Source: JAGHEK01 sp044426235
Lineage (GTDB): Bacteria > Bacillota > Clostridia > Peptostreptococcales > Peptostreptococcaceae
DNA length: 52,193 nt
NCBI GenBank assembly: GCA_044426235.1
Contig: JAWXUS010000010.1
Span: forward strand, 1-52,193
Reading direction: 5' to 3'
In this document: in pieces, positions 16,226 through 25,498 of the stretch
How the letters are laid out: each line of letters begins with the position of its first letter
How positions within the stretch are numbered: the stretch's first letter is position 1
Made by a program: the position numbers and the translations under genes
Notes under the pieces: model-generated
The model's input: only the letters and a program-made list of their open reading frames with translations
What the model was told of the DNA's origin: nothing
Databases searched by the model: none

Positions 16226-18130
16226 CTATTTTGAATTTTCAATTTGACTTTCTAAATCACTTAAATATTCGTATCTTTCATATTTTAACTCAAGTTCATT
16301 TTCAAGAGATTGTTTTTCATTCATTAACTCTTGAAGTTTAGTAAAGTCAGTTGAATGTTTAATTAATAATTCGTCAAGATTAACTATTTTTCCTTCTATT
16401 TTTTCAATTTCATTTTCAATATTTTCATATTCTCTTTGTTCGTTATATGTGAACTTTAATTTTTTAGTTTGTTTTGGTTTTTCAGTTTTAGTATTTTTTT
16501 CTTTAATTATTTTTTCTTCGTTAAACTCTATATTTTGAATTTCTCTATAAATAGAGTAGTCGCTATAATTTCCAGTAAATATTTTTATATCTCCAAGTCC
16601 CTCATAAGAGAAAATTTTATTACAAATTCTATCAAGGAAATATCTATCATGTGATACAGTTATTAAAACACCACCAAAGTCATCAATAAAGTCTTCTAAT
16701 ATGTTTAGAGTTTGAATATCTAAATCATTAGTTGGTTCATCAAGAAGTAAAACATTAGGGGCACTCATTAAAACTCTAAGAAGATAAAGTCTTCTTCTTT
16801 CTCCACCAGATAATGTCTTTATTTGGCTATATTGCAGAGTTGAATTAAATAAGAATCTTTCGCACATTTGAGATGCAGAAATTTTTGAACCGTCTGAAGT
16901 TTCAATAAAATCACTTTCCTCTTTTATATAATCAATGGCACGAAGTTCTAAATTCATAGAAGTATCATCTTGGCTAAAACAACCGATTTTAACAGTTTCA
17001 CCAACTTCAATAATTCCTGAGTCTGGTTTTATTTCATTATTTAAAATTTTTATTAAAGTAGATTTACCAAGTCCATTTTTACCGATAATTCCAATTCTAT
17101 CACCTTTAGCTAAAGTATATTCAAAGTTTTCGATTACTTTTTTCTCACCGAATGATTTTGATATATTTTTGATTTCAATTATTTTATTTCCAAGTCTACT
17201 AGAAGTAGTTGAAATATCCATTTTTTCATCTTGTTTAATATTTTCGTGGCTAGTTAATTCATCAAATCTTTGAAGTCTAGCTTTTTGCTTTGTAGTACGT
17301 GCTTTAGCGCCTCTTTTAACCCACTTAAGTTCATTTCTAATTAAGTTTTGTCTTTTAAGTTCAGAACTTTCTTCCATACTTATTCTTTCAATTTTCTTCT
17401 CAAGGAAATAAGAATAGTTTCCACTATATTCAAAAAGTCTTCCTTTATCAATTTCAAAAATCTTATTACTAACTCTATCTAGGAAATATCTATCGTGAGT
17501 AATCATAACTAAAGCACCTTTTCTTGAGTTTAAATAATCCTCTAAAAAGTCTATGGTTTCATTGTCTAAATGGTTTGTTGGTTCGTCAAGAATTAATAAA
17601 TTACAAGGAGTAATTAAAGAAGATGCAAGTGAAATTCTTTTCTTTTGACCTCCTGATAATTCAGAAACTTTTTTTGAAAAATCAGTTATACCAAGTTTAA
17701 TTAAAACGGCTTTTGCTTCACTTTCTAAGTTCCATAAATTATTATCATCAATTTCAGCTTGAATTTTTAGAAGTTTTTCATTTAAACTTTCTGAATAATT
17801 CTTACTTAATTTATCAACTGTTAATTGATATTCAAATAAAACTTTCATTTCTTTTGAATTTGAGTTAAATATTTGTTCAAGAACTGTAAAATCATCATTA
17901 TATACTGGATTTTGAGGAAGATATTCAATTCTTAAATTAGTACTTTTTATAGTGTTTCCTGTGTCGTATTCTTCAGCATTTGCAATTATTTTTAAAAGAG
18001 TAGACTTACCTGTTCCATTTACTCCAATAATTCCGATTTTATCATTATCATTTATTGATAGTGAAAAGTTTTCTATTAGTTTTTTTTCTGAGTAGCTTTT
18101 TGAAATATTTTCAAATGATATTAAATTCAT
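16226..18130 (-). CDS. ABC-F family ATPase (Uup/YfmR-like)
   Basis: A 634-residue protein with two ABC ATPase domains in one chain and no membrane segment. These proteins bind the ribosomal E site and help with translation stalls; some give antibiotic resistance. Domain 1 has GVNGTGKST, LSGGQKKRISLA and LLILDEPTNHLD. The interdomain linker is rich in Arg/Lys (RNELKWVKRGAKARTTKQKA). Domain 2 has GKNGLGKST, LSGGERRRLYLL and VLLLDEPTNDLD. A C-terminal coiled coil of about 70 residues points to the Uup/YfmR group rather than a resistance type. ATG 18130 is preferred over GTG 18139 because the latter overlaps the AGGGTG site. It is first in an operon with the hydrolase. Confidence 0.92.
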   Translation of the reverse strand: MNLISFENISKSYSEKKLIENFSLSINDNDKIGIIGVNGTGKSTLLKIIANAEEYDTGNTIKSTNLRIEYLPQNPVYNDDFTVLEQIFNSNSKEMKVLFEYQLTVDKLSKNYSESLNEKLLKIQAEIDDNNLWNLESEAKAVLIKLGITDFSKKVSELSGGQKKRISLASSLITPCNLLILDEPTNHLDNETIDFLEDYLNSRKGALVMITHDRYFLDRVSNKIFEIDKGRLFEYSGNYSYFLEKKIERISMEESSELKRQNLIRNELKWVKRGAKARTTKQKARLQRFDELTSHENIKQDEKMDISTTSSRLGNKIIEIKNISKSFGEKKVIENFEYTLAKGDRIGIIGKNGLGKSTLIKILNNEIKPDSGIIEVGETVKIGCFSQDDTSMNLELRAIDYIKEESDFIETSDGSKISASQMCERFLFNSTLQYSQIKTLSGGERRRLYLLRVLMSAPNVLLLDEPTNDLDIQTLNILEDFIDDFGGVLITVSHDRYFLDRICNKIFSYEGLGDIKIFTGNYSDYSIYREIQNIEFNEEKIIKEKNTKTEKPKQTKKLKFTYNEQREYENIENEIEKIEGKIVNLDELLIKHSTDFTKLQELMNEKQSLENELELKYERYEYLSDLESQIENSK

Positions 18131-18279
18131 ATTAATCACCCTTATTTTAGTATTTAAGTAATTTTAACAAAAATAAAGATTGATTGTAAATATATTTCGT
18201 TAATTTATTAAAAGAAATTAATAGATTATATTTAAAGGTATGATAAATACCTGTTACATATTGGTTTTATTTATTATAA

Positions 18280-18308
18280 TTGACAATTTATACATAAAAT
18301 AATATTAT
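18280..18308 (+). promoter_or_regulatory. Promoter of the chemoreceptor gene
   Basis: TTGACA (18280-18285) and TATTAT (18303-18308) with 17-base spacing stand 36 bases before the ATG at 18344. Confidence 0.65.
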
Positions 18309-18343
18309 TAAAATAGTAATTAAATTTAAGGGGGTATTTGGAT

Positions 18344-19981
18344 ATGAAGAGTATGAAAAAAGTTGTAACAATAAAGTTTACACTTTTATTTATAACTGTA
18401 ATAAATCTTATAGGATCTGTATTATATAGTTATAATTTGACAAAGCGAACTACAACTATAGTAAATGATGGAAGTGAATTTATAGAACTTTCTATTAATT
18501 CAAAGGCAAGTCACTATGCATGGGCACTTGATCTTCAAGAATCGATATTTTTAAAAACTGAATTTACTAAAGAATTAGATCCAACAAAATGTTCATTAGG
18601 ACAAAATATTTATGCAGATTATGAAAATGAAGATATAAAAAACTTTATGACTATAATAGAACCAATACATAAAGAAATACACGAGAGTGCACATAAAGTA
18701 CTTGATTTAATTGAAGTTAATCAAGAACAAGCACTTTTTATTTATGAAACTGAAATTTTATCGAATATAGAAAAATTAGTTAATCATTTAGATAATGTAA
18801 TTGAAGATACTCAAGAGGCTGTATCTACTTATCAAGATGCACTGCAAACTGTTCTTTTATATTCTTCAATAATAACTATTACATTAACAGGATTTGTTAT
18901 ATTAATACTTGTTAGAACTTATTTTTATGTTAGAAATAAAATTGCAAATCCAGTTTTAGATATAATAGATGGATGTGATGAATTGTCAAAAGGAAACTTA
19001 AATTTTAATTTCCAAAATGATTGCGACAATGAAATTGGGCTTTTAGGAGATGCACTTCAAAGTTCGGTTGATGAAATGAATTATTACATAAATGATATTT
19101 CTTATCTGATGGAGAAAATGTCAAATAAAAGCTTTAATATTACTATAGATAAAGAATATATAGGAGACTTTAGAAATATTCAAATTTCAATAGAATCTTT
19201 TATATCTACTATGAAATATGTGTTAGAGGAGTTAAACGAATCTTCAATTGATGTTTCAGATGGTGTAAATCAAATATATAAGGTATCAAAAAATATTTCA
19301 CAGGGTACAACAGAACAATCGGGAAGTATACAAGAATTAAACTCAACTTTAGTAGAGTTCTCAAAAAGTATTAGTGATACGGTTCAAAATATTAATGATA
19401 TGAATTGATTTGTATCAAGTACTGGAGAAGAAGTTTCTGATGGAAATGATAAAATGAATAGAGTAACCGAGGCTATTGGGATAATTTCAGTTAAATCAAA
19501 TGAAATAAGTAAGATAATAAAGACTATTGATGAAATAGCACAACAAACAAATATACTTGCAATAAATGCTGCAGTTGAAGCTGCACGAGCTGGAAATAGT
19601 GGTAAAGGATTTGCAGTTGTTGCAGAGGAAGTAAGAAATCTTGCACAAAAAAGTACTAAAGCTGCAAGTGAGACTGCTAAATTAATTGAAGATTCGATAG
19701 ATGCAGTTCAAGATGGTGTATTAATAGTTAATGAAACAGCATACAGTTTATCGAATATAGTTAATTTATCTGCAGAAATAGAAAAAAGAATAAATGATGT
19801 TTTTGATGTATCAAATATACAACTTAATAAAATAGAAGAAATAACTCAAAATATACAACAAATTTCAAGTGTCGTTCAATTAAATGCATCAACTAGTGAA
19901 GAAAGTGCATTAGCTAGTGAAGAATTAGATAATCAATCACAAAAATTAAATAAATTAGTTTCTGAGTTTAAATATTTATAA
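18344..19981 (+). pseudogene. Methyl-accepting chemotaxis protein interrupted by one in-frame TGA
   Basis: Read straight through, the 545-codon frame is a complete chemoreceptor. It has a first membrane helix at residues 6-30, an extracytoplasmic four-helix-type sensor domain, a second helix at about 166-190, a HAMP region, and a cytoplasmic signalling coiled coil with the hairpin tip QQTNILAINAAVEAARAG followed by FAVVAEEVRNLAQKS. A TGA at 19406-19408 (codon 355) splits it before the tip. Both sides are in the same frame and the flanking codons read normally (INDMN-stop-FVSSTGEEV), so a point mutation or base error is likely. The first in-frame ATG downstream (19454) has no good ribosome site. 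ATG 18344 is chosen over TTG 18338 for spacing from AAGGGGG. If real, chemotaxis signalling by this receptor is lost. Confidence 0.85.
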
Positions 19982-20022
19982 AAGAGGGTAATATTTAATA
20001 ACAAAATATTATGGAGGAAGTT

Positions 20023-20379
20023 ATGAATAAACCATCAATTTATCATATGCAAGGATACAACTGCGCGGAGGCATTAATTAAAACGTATAACGAAGAATTT
20101 GACCAAAATATACCTATAGCACTTGGAAGTGGAATGGGAAGTGGTGTAACTGTTGGAAGTTTATGCGGAGCTATAAATGCAGCGATTATGGTTGTAGGAT
20201 TTATAAAAGGAAGAGATGATAATCAAAGTGTAAATGAAGCTAGAATGTATTCTAATATACTTATGAAAAAGATTAAAGCAGAATATAATAGTGAAATTTG
20301 TATTGATTTAAAAAGAAGTGGAGTTAGTTGTGACGATATAATAGATTTTTCATATGAAGCTATGAAAGAAATATTGTAA
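20023..20379 (+). CDS. C_GCAxxG_C_C family protein (short form)
   Basis: A 118-residue protein of the C_GCAxxG_C_C family, a group of small putative redox proteins with conserved cysteines. YNCAEAL supplies the first Cys, GSLCGAINAA the CGA core, then EICIDLKRSG and SCDDII the later Cys. Function is unestablished; electron transfer or thiol chemistry is commonly suggested. ATG 20023 is used because the ATG at 20011 is itself part of the GGAGGAAG ribosome site. It follows the broken chemoreceptor by 41 bases and is followed at once by a small membrane gene. A longer paralogue is at 50823. Confidence 0.85.
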   Translation: MNKPSIYHMQGYNCAEALIKTYNEEFDQNIPIALGSGMGSGVTVGSLCGAINAAIMVVGFIKGRDDNQSVNEARMYSNILMKKIKAEYNSEICIDLKRSGVSCDDIIDFSYEAMKEIL

Positions 20380-20382
20380 TTT

Positions 20383-20598
20383 ATGGAAATATTAATTGCT
20401 CTTTTAATAATGATGATTATTTTGAATATGGTTGTTGAAAGAAAAAAAGAAGCAAGAGAGTATGAAATTAAGAGAAATAGAAAACTTAGAATTCAAAAAA
20501 GAAATGATGTATATAATAAAGATATAGATAAGTATTTTAAGAAAAAAGAATATAATCCTAGTTTAATCGATTTAATAATTAGGAAAATAAAAAAATAA
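20383..20598 (+). CDS. Small membrane-anchored basic protein, unknown
   Basis: I do not recognise it. The 71-residue product has one N-terminal membrane helix (residues 2-18) and a highly basic cytoplasmic tail ending in LIDLIIRKIKK. It starts three bases after the C_GCAxxG_C_C stop and lacks a clear ribosome site of its own, so translational coupling is likely. The stop lies inside the following terminator. Confidence 0.55.
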   Translation: MEILIALLIMMIILNMVVERKKEAREYEIKRNRKLRIQKRNDVYNKDIDKYFKKKEYNPSLIDLIIRKIKK

Positions 20599-20620
20599 GT
20601 GGGCATATGCCCACTTATTT
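20593..20620. terminator. Perfect 28-base palindromic terminator
   Basis: A 12-bp stem (20593-20604 with 20609-20620) with loop ATAT and A/T tails on both sides serves the + strand unit and the convergent GerMN gene. Confidence 0.88.
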
Positions 20621-21355
20621 TTATTTGAAAGAATCAAGTAAATTTATATGATCTAATTCAAAATTATTGTTATCAACTAGGAATTGAACTTCAGTTATCC
20701 ATTCTCTATCAAGTTCTCTTTGAAGAATTGTTTCAACTAAAGTCATTTGAGTAATCAAACCTCCAGTTGAACCGTGAGTAAATTGGAAGAAGTCTGCCTC
20801 AGTAGATATATTAACTGTTGCTAAAGTATCTTCTATTGAAACTAATGTAAGTTCTATTTTATCTTCAAAATATACAGTTTGTAATTTTTCTAAAAGTGAA
20901 GTTAAATTTTCTTCTATAGAATTACTTCCAACATATAGATTTTCAAAAGACTCAAGCTCTATTATGTCATAAGATCCATCAGAATCTGCAGAATATACTG
21001 TTAAAGTAGCATCTTCAACTTCTTCAGTGGTTACTTCATCTTCAGTTACTATATCTTCAGTATTATTTTCTAAATAAACTTCTTCGTTATTTTCAGTAAC
21101 TTCTATATTTTCAGATACCACATCTTCTGTATCATCTTCTTGTAAGAGATCATTATTAGAAGTATCAGTATCATCTTCTTTAGTTATTTCTTCATTTGAG
21201 ACGTTAGTATGTATAGTAGATGTAGAAGTTTCTTCTATTTGGTTATCTTGTTCAATATTTGTATCATTTTGTGGTTCACCTGGAGTAGTAGGTTCAGTTG
21301 AATCACAACCAACAAGTGATAGTGAAAGCATTAAAATCGTTAATAATTTTTTCAT
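20621..21355 (-). CDS. GerMN-domain lipoprotein
   Basis: A 244-residue lipoprotein: signal peptide ending in lipobox LVGC (Cys17), then a long disordered acidic Thr/Glu/Asp linker to about residue 120, then a GerMN domain. The domain reads LTVYSADSDG, LYVGSNSIEENLTSLLEKL, LATVNISTEADFFQF, STGGLITQMTLVETI and VQFLVDNNNF, matching the strand order of GerM and LpqB proteins. In Bacillus GerM is needed for sporulation and germination; in other Firmicutes GerMN lipoproteins are general envelope proteins, so the role here is not fixed. GGAGGG precedes the ATG. It is monocistronic. Confidence 0.82.
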   Translation of the reverse strand: MKKLLTILMLSLSLVGCDSTEPTTPGEPQNDTNIEQDNQIEETSTSTIHTNVSNEEITKEDDTDTSNNDLLQEDDTEDVVSENIEVTENNEEVYLENNTEDIVTEDEVTTEEVEDATLTVYSADSDGSYDIIELESFENLYVGSNSIEENLTSLLEKLQTVYFEDKIELTLVSIEDTLATVNISTEADFFQFTHGSTGGLITQMTLVETILQRELDREWITEVQFLVDNNNFELDHINLLDSFK

Positions 21356-21541
21356 AAAATCCCTCCATAAATTAGTTTATTCTATATTATATCATAATAA
21401 TCATTTTGTAAAGAATAAGGTATTCTTATTTTCAAAAATATGGCATATAATAATATATTAGACATAAAAATTGTATTTTAAACATAGAATAATTGATATT
21501 TGAAATATTTTATTTTGAATTTAATTAAAGGAAGGATTACT

Positions 21542-21832
21542 ATGTGGTTAATGCTTGGGATTTTATCTATAATTTGTACTTTTGTTAATATTTGTATGTG
21601 TATAGTTAAAAAAGAAAATAAATATTTTATGATTTGTGCTTTATCATTTACATCATTAACAATTTGTTCGTTTTATTCTAAAATATATGAGTGGATTTTA
21701 AAAGAAGATTGGTCTGTAATAATAGATGTTAACCCTACTATGGGTAAAGTATTATGGATATTAACTATTTTATCAATAATTTTAAATGTGTTCATTCCAA
21801 TATTTTTAGAGTATAAAAAGAGTAGAACATAA
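21542..21832 (+). CDS. Small three-helix membrane protein, unknown
   Basis: I do not recognise the family. ATG 21542 follows AAAGGAAGG at good spacing, giving 96 residues. Three membrane segments are evident (about 2-20, 27-45 and 66-88) with a central EWILKEDWSVII amphipathic stretch. It is a single gene bounded by hairpins on both sides. Confidence 0.6.
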   Translation: MWLMLGILSIICTFVNICMCIVKKENKYFMICALSFTSLTICSFYSKIYEWILKEDWSVIIDVNPTMGKVLWILTILSIILNVFIPIFLEYKKSRT

Positions 21833-21835
21833 AAT

Positions 21836-21865
21836 AAAAAGCCATTTGAAATCAAATGGCTTTTT
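21836..21865. terminator. Bidirectional terminator, small membrane gene / PepSY gene
   Basis: An almost perfect 30-base palindrome (21836-21865) with stem AAAAAGCCATTTG and loop AAAT, flanked by A and T runs. Confidence 0.85.
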
Positions 21866-21880
21866 ATTTTATGTTATATA

Positions 21881-23143
21881 TTAATCGTCTAGATCATCTT
21901 TATCAAAAGAAGTGATATTTCCAGTTGTTGCATTAACCTCTATTTCATATTCAAAATTACCGCTAATAATAGTTCCTTCGTATTCATTATCATCATTATC
22001 AAATTCAAATTCAACTATTATTCCAGAACCAACCCTAGTAAGCATTATTTCTTTAGCCTTATCTGCTGTAATTCGACCGCTTGATTGAGTAGTATTATTT
22101 GATTGATTAGTGTTAGTTGATTGAGATACATATTTTATATCATCGTCGTCATCATCTTTTTCAAATGAAGTAACATTTCCAGATGTAGCATTAACTTCTA
22201 TTTCATATTTTACATTGTTACTAATAACAGTTCCATCATATTCATTATCATCACCATCAAATTCAAATTCAACTACAGTTCCAGAACCAACTTTAGCTAT
22301 CATAATTTCCTTAGCTCTATCTGCAGTAATTTTATTTTGTTGAGTGCTATATTTTCTATCGTCATCATCATCTTTATCGAATGAAGTTATTTCCCCAGTT
22401 GTAGCATCAACTTCTATTTCGTACTTTACATTATTACTAATTATTGTTCCATCGAATTCATTATCATCTCTATCAAATTCAAATTCAACTACATTTCCAG
22501 AACCAACTCTAGCTATCATAATTTCCTTAGCTTTATCTGCAGTAATTTGTGTAGAATTATTTGAAGTATTTGTATTATTTGAAGTATTTGTATTATTTGA
22601 AGTATTGGTATTATTTTGAGTATTAGATTGTGTTTGGTTTGATGATGCTACTTGAGTGTTAGTTTTAATATCATCTTCTTTTTCGAATGAATTTATATTT
22701 CCAGTTATAGCATCAACCTCTACTTCATACTTTACATTATTGCTAACAACAGTTCCATCAAATTCATTATCTTCACTATCATATTTAAACGAAGTTATAT
22801 TTCCAGAACCAACTTTAGCTATCATAATTTCTCTAGCTTTATCTTCTGTTATTTTTGTAGTATTAGATGCATTGTTATTAGATGATTTAAAATCGTCATC
22901 GTTATTTACTAAATTATTATTTTCTGAATAAGTAGTTAAGTCATCAGTACTATTACTTACTAAATATTCAATTTGTAAATCAGAAGTGTTATTATTATTG
23001 TCGTTATTGTTGTTATTAGTGTAGTTTATTTTATCGGTAACATTATTACCAAATTTTTCACTCATATCATTTTGTATTTTCGATGTTATAAAAGATCCTA
23101 CTATAATTCCAAGTCCTACCGTTGTTATTGTTTTTATGCTCAT
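21881..23143 (-). CDS. Membrane-anchored protein with four PepSY domains
   Basis: A 420-residue protein with an N-terminal membrane helix (residues 5-22) and an extracytoplasmic part built from four copies of a roughly 60-residue PepSY domain at about 98-157, 200-259, 272-331 and 358-417. Each has ITADKAKEIMIAKVGSG, a FDGTVISNNVKYEIEV strand pair and a TGNITSFDKD end. Asn/Thr/Ser linkers separate them. PepSY domains are thought to inhibit or scaffold secreted proteases or sit in envelope sensors; none is assigned here. ATG 23143 is preferred because TTGGAGG is just upstream; the frame extends 20 codons further without a site. It is a monocistronic gene. Confidence 0.85.
   Translation of the reverse strand: MSIKTITTVGLGIIVGSFITSKIQNDMSEKFGNNVTDKINYTNNNNNDNNNNTSDLQIEYLVSNSTDDLTTYSENNNLVNNDDDFKSSNNNASNTTKITEDKAREIMIAKVGSGNITSFKYDSEDNEFDGTVVSNNVKYEVEVDAITGNINSFEKEDDIKTNTQVASSNQTQSNTQNNTNTSNNTNTSNNTNTSNNSTQITADKAKEIMIARVGSGNVVEFEFDRDDNEFDGTIISNNVKYEIEVDATTGEITSFDKDDDDDRKYSTQQNKITADRAKEIMIAKVGSGTVVEFEFDGDDNEYDGTVISNNVKYEIEVNATSGNVTSFEKDDDDDDIKYVSQSTNTNQSNNTTQSSGRITADKAKEIMLTRVGSGIIVEFEFDNDDNEYEGTIISGNFEYEIEVNATTGNITSFDKDDLDD
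22559..22612 (-). repeat. 18-base tandem repeat in a linker (NTSNNT coding)
   Basis: Three copies of an 18-base unit encode Asn-Thr-Ser-Asn-Asn-Thr between the first and second PepSY domains. Near identity suggests recent slippage and likely length variation. Confidence 0.8.
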
Positions 23144-23296
23144 TTTATTTCCTCCAAGTTTTATTATAGGTTTATTATAGCAAAAAAATAGGGGTTGTAT
23201 CATTAAAAATAGATTAAAAATAAATTAGAGGAATTTAATTAAATAACATCTAAATTTGGTATAATAAGTATATACAATTAAAAAAGGAGAAAATAT

Positions 23297-24526
23297 ATGA
23301 CTGCTGAAAATTTAAACAATGAAGCTAATAGATGTTTTTTATGTAAGAATGCTAGGTGCCAAAAGCATTGTCCAATAAACACTCCAGTTCCTGAAATTAT
23401 TAAGCTATATAAAGAAGAAAGATTTGATGAGGCGGGTAAAATACTATTTGAAAATAATCCATTTTCAATTGTTTGTGCAATAGTATGTCCTCACGAAGAT
23501 CAATGTTATGGAAATTGTATTAGAAACATAAAAGATGTTGGAGTTAAGTTTTTTGAAATAGAAAAGTTCATATCAGAAAAGTATTTGGGAAGTTTAGAAC
23601 TTAAAAAGGGTGAAAATAATAGTAAAAGTATTGCTATAGTAGGAGGAGGACCTGCAGGAATAACTTCTGCATTAATGTTATCTCAAAAAGGATTTAGAGT
23701 TACTATTTTTGAAGCTAAAGAAAAAATCGGAGGTATGTTAACATATGGGATACCAGAATATAGACTTGATAGAAAAATAATTAAAAAGTATGAAGATACG
23801 TTAATTAATTTAGGAGTTAAAATCAGGTATTCAACATTAATTTCTGAAACTATTGATATTAATAAATTAAAAAGTGAATATGATGCAGTCTTAATTTCAA
23901 ATGGAGTATGGAGTCCAAAAAGTGTTTCTATAAAAGGAGAAACTCTTGGGAATTGCCATTATGCAATAGATTATTTAAGTGCAAATAAATCTTATGATTT
24001 AAAGGAAGAAGTTATAGTTATTGGTGCAGGAAATGTTGCAATGGATGCTGCTAGAACTGCAAAAAGAAATGGAAGTAATGTACGAGTAGTATATAGAAAA
24101 GATGAATGTGATATGGTTGCTACTAATATGGAAATTCAAGAGGCGAAAGATGATGATGTTGAATTTGATTTTTTTAAATCTCCAGTTGAAATAAATAAAG
24201 ATGGTGTAGTATTTGTTGAATGTAGAAAAGAAATAAATGAAGATAAAAGTTTTAAGATGATTAATATTGAAGATTCTGAAAAGTTAATTAAGTGTGATAA
24301 TGTGATTATTGCTATTGGACAAAATCCAAGAAATGAAATAACTAATAAAACTTCAATTGAAACAGATAGAGTAGGTCACATTAAAGTTAATAAATGCGGC
24401 CAAACCTCAATTGATGGAGTATTTAGTGCAGGAGATATTGTAACTGGTGCAAAAACTGTTGTATTAGCAGTTGATGGTGCAAAAAAGGTTAGTTTAGAGA
24501 TAGAAAAATATTTGTTAAATAAATAA
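23297..24526 (+). CDS. GltD-type NAD(P)H-dependent FAD/[4Fe-4S] oxidoreductase
   Basis: A 409-residue protein homologous to the glutamate synthase small chain and dihydropyrimidine dehydrogenase N-terminal part. Cys-rich CFLCKNARCQKHCP and CAIVCPHEDQCYGNC would bind two [4Fe-4S] clusters; GGGPAGITSALML near residue 116 binds FAD; VIGAGNVAMDAARTAKRNG binds NAD(P)H; SAGDIVTGAKTVVLA is the closing FAD motif. Its role is to shuttle electrons between NAD(P)H and a partner. No glutamate synthase large subunit, dehydrogenase or ferredoxin gene is adjacent, so the acceptor is unknown. The ATG follows AAAAAGGAG. It is probably monocistronic and precedes an RpiR regulator by 76 bases. Confidence 0.88.
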   Translation: MTAENLNNEANRCFLCKNARCQKHCPINTPVPEIIKLYKEERFDEAGKILFENNPFSIVCAIVCPHEDQCYGNCIRNIKDVGVKFFEIEKFISEKYLGSLELKKGENNSKSIAIVGGGPAGITSALMLSQKGFRVTIFEAKEKIGGMLTYGIPEYRLDRKIIKKYEDTLINLGVKIRYSTLISETIDINKLKSEYDAVLISNGVWSPKSVSIKGETLGNCHYAIDYLSANKSYDLKEEVIVIGAGNVAMDAARTAKRNGSNVRVVYRKDECDMVATNMEIQEAKDDDVEFDFFKSPVEINKDGVVFVECRKEINEDKSFKMINIEDSEKLIKCDNVIIAIGQNPRNEITNKTSIETDRVGHIKVNKCGQTSIDGVFSAGDIVTGAKTVVLAVDGAKKVSLEIEKYLLNK

Positions 24527-24602
24527 AATTAAAAATAGATTTCATTTATCTGAATTTTTTGATAGAATAACTATATTAAGATAGTTACAAAAAGGAGATA
24601 AT

Positions 24603-25463
24603 ATGAATAATTTTCAAGATGGTAAAGAATTAATAAACAATATAAAATCTCAATATAGAAAATTAAGTAAAGGTCAAAAAATAATAGCACAATATATATT
24701 AGAAAATTATGATAAAGTAGCATTTATGACTGTTTCAAAATTAAGTGAAGAAGTTGGAGTTAGCGAATCAACAGTAGTTAGATTTGCAAGTGCATTAGGT
24801 TATAGTGGGTATCCAAAACTTCAAGAGGCACTTGAAGAATTAGTTAAAAATAAATTAACTAGTGTTCAAAGAGTTGATTTAATTGAAGAAAATAGTAGTT
24901 CTGATATACTTGAAAATGTACTTAAAAGTGATATTAAAAATATAAAAGAAACATTAGATAATATAGATGAAAATGCTTTTGAAGAATCGGTAGATAAATT
25001 AATAAAAGCAAAGAGAGTTTATATATTTGGTATGAGAAGTTCGTATACTATTGCTCAATATTTAGGATTTTATTTAGATAGAGTTCTTGATAATGTTCAA
25101 GTTATTAAAATGGAAATGGGAGATAGTTTAGATCAAATAGTTAGAATTGATGAAGAAGATGTTTTAATTGTTATTAGTTTCCCAAGATACTCAAAAAATG
25201 CACTTCAAACTGCAATGTATGCAAAAGAAAAAAAGGCACATATAATATCTTTAACAGATAGTTTATTTGCTCCAATTTCAAGTATATCAGATAATTTATT
25301 ACTTGTTAAAAATAATATGATATCATTTGTTGATTCTTTAGTTCCAGCACTTAGTATTGTAAATTCATTAGTAATTAGTATTTCTGCTAAGAAAAAAGAA
25401 CAAGTTAAATCACACTTTGAAGATCTTGAAAAAATTTGGCAACAAAATTCTGTATATGAATAA
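24603..25463 (+). CDS. MurR/RpiR-family transcriptional regulator
   Basis: A 286-residue regulator with an N-terminal HTH (residues about 1-77, TVSKLSEEVGVSESTVVRFA) and a C-terminal SIS sugar-phosphate-binding domain (about 115-245, VYIFGMRSSYTIAQYLGFYLD and VLIVISFPRYSKNALQTAMYA). Members repress or activate sugar or amino-sugar genes in response to phosphosugars. No sugar transporter or isomerase is adjacent, so the target is not evident; the neighbours are an oxidoreductase and an amino-acid permease. AAAAGGAG precedes the ATG. It ends in a terminator. Confidence 0.92.
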   Translation: MNNFQDGKELINNIKSQYRKLSKGQKIIAQYILENYDKVAFMTVSKLSEEVGVSESTVVRFASALGYSGYPKLQEALEELVKNKLTSVQRVDLIEENSSSDILENVLKSDIKNIKETLDNIDENAFEESVDKLIKAKRVYIFGMRSSYTIAQYLGFYLDRVLDNVQVIKMEMGDSLDQIVRIDEEDVLIVISFPRYSKNALQTAMYAKEKKAHIISLTDSLFAPISSISDNLLLVKNNMISFVDSLVPALSIVNSLVISISAKKKEQVKSHFEDLEKIWQQNSVYE

Positions 25464-25497
25464 AAAAGTGAGTCGCATTAAGCGTCTCACTTTTTTT
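25462..25497. terminator. Bidirectional terminator, rpiR-like / permease genes
   Basis: The stem GTGAG-T-CGC (25468-25476) pairs with GCG-T-CTCAC (25482-25490) around one T-T mismatch, flanked by A6 and T7. Confidence 0.8.
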
Positions 25498-25498
25498 A

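Noticed and set aside
19406..19408. TGA read as selenocysteine or tryptophan in the chemoreceptor
   Set aside because: Chemoreceptors have no known selenocysteine, no clear SECIS-like hairpin follows, and other genes use TGG for Trp with no other in-frame TGA.
22559..22612. CRISPR array or spacer-type repeats
   Set aside because: Repeats are 18 bases, in frame and coding within a protein linker, with no spacers.
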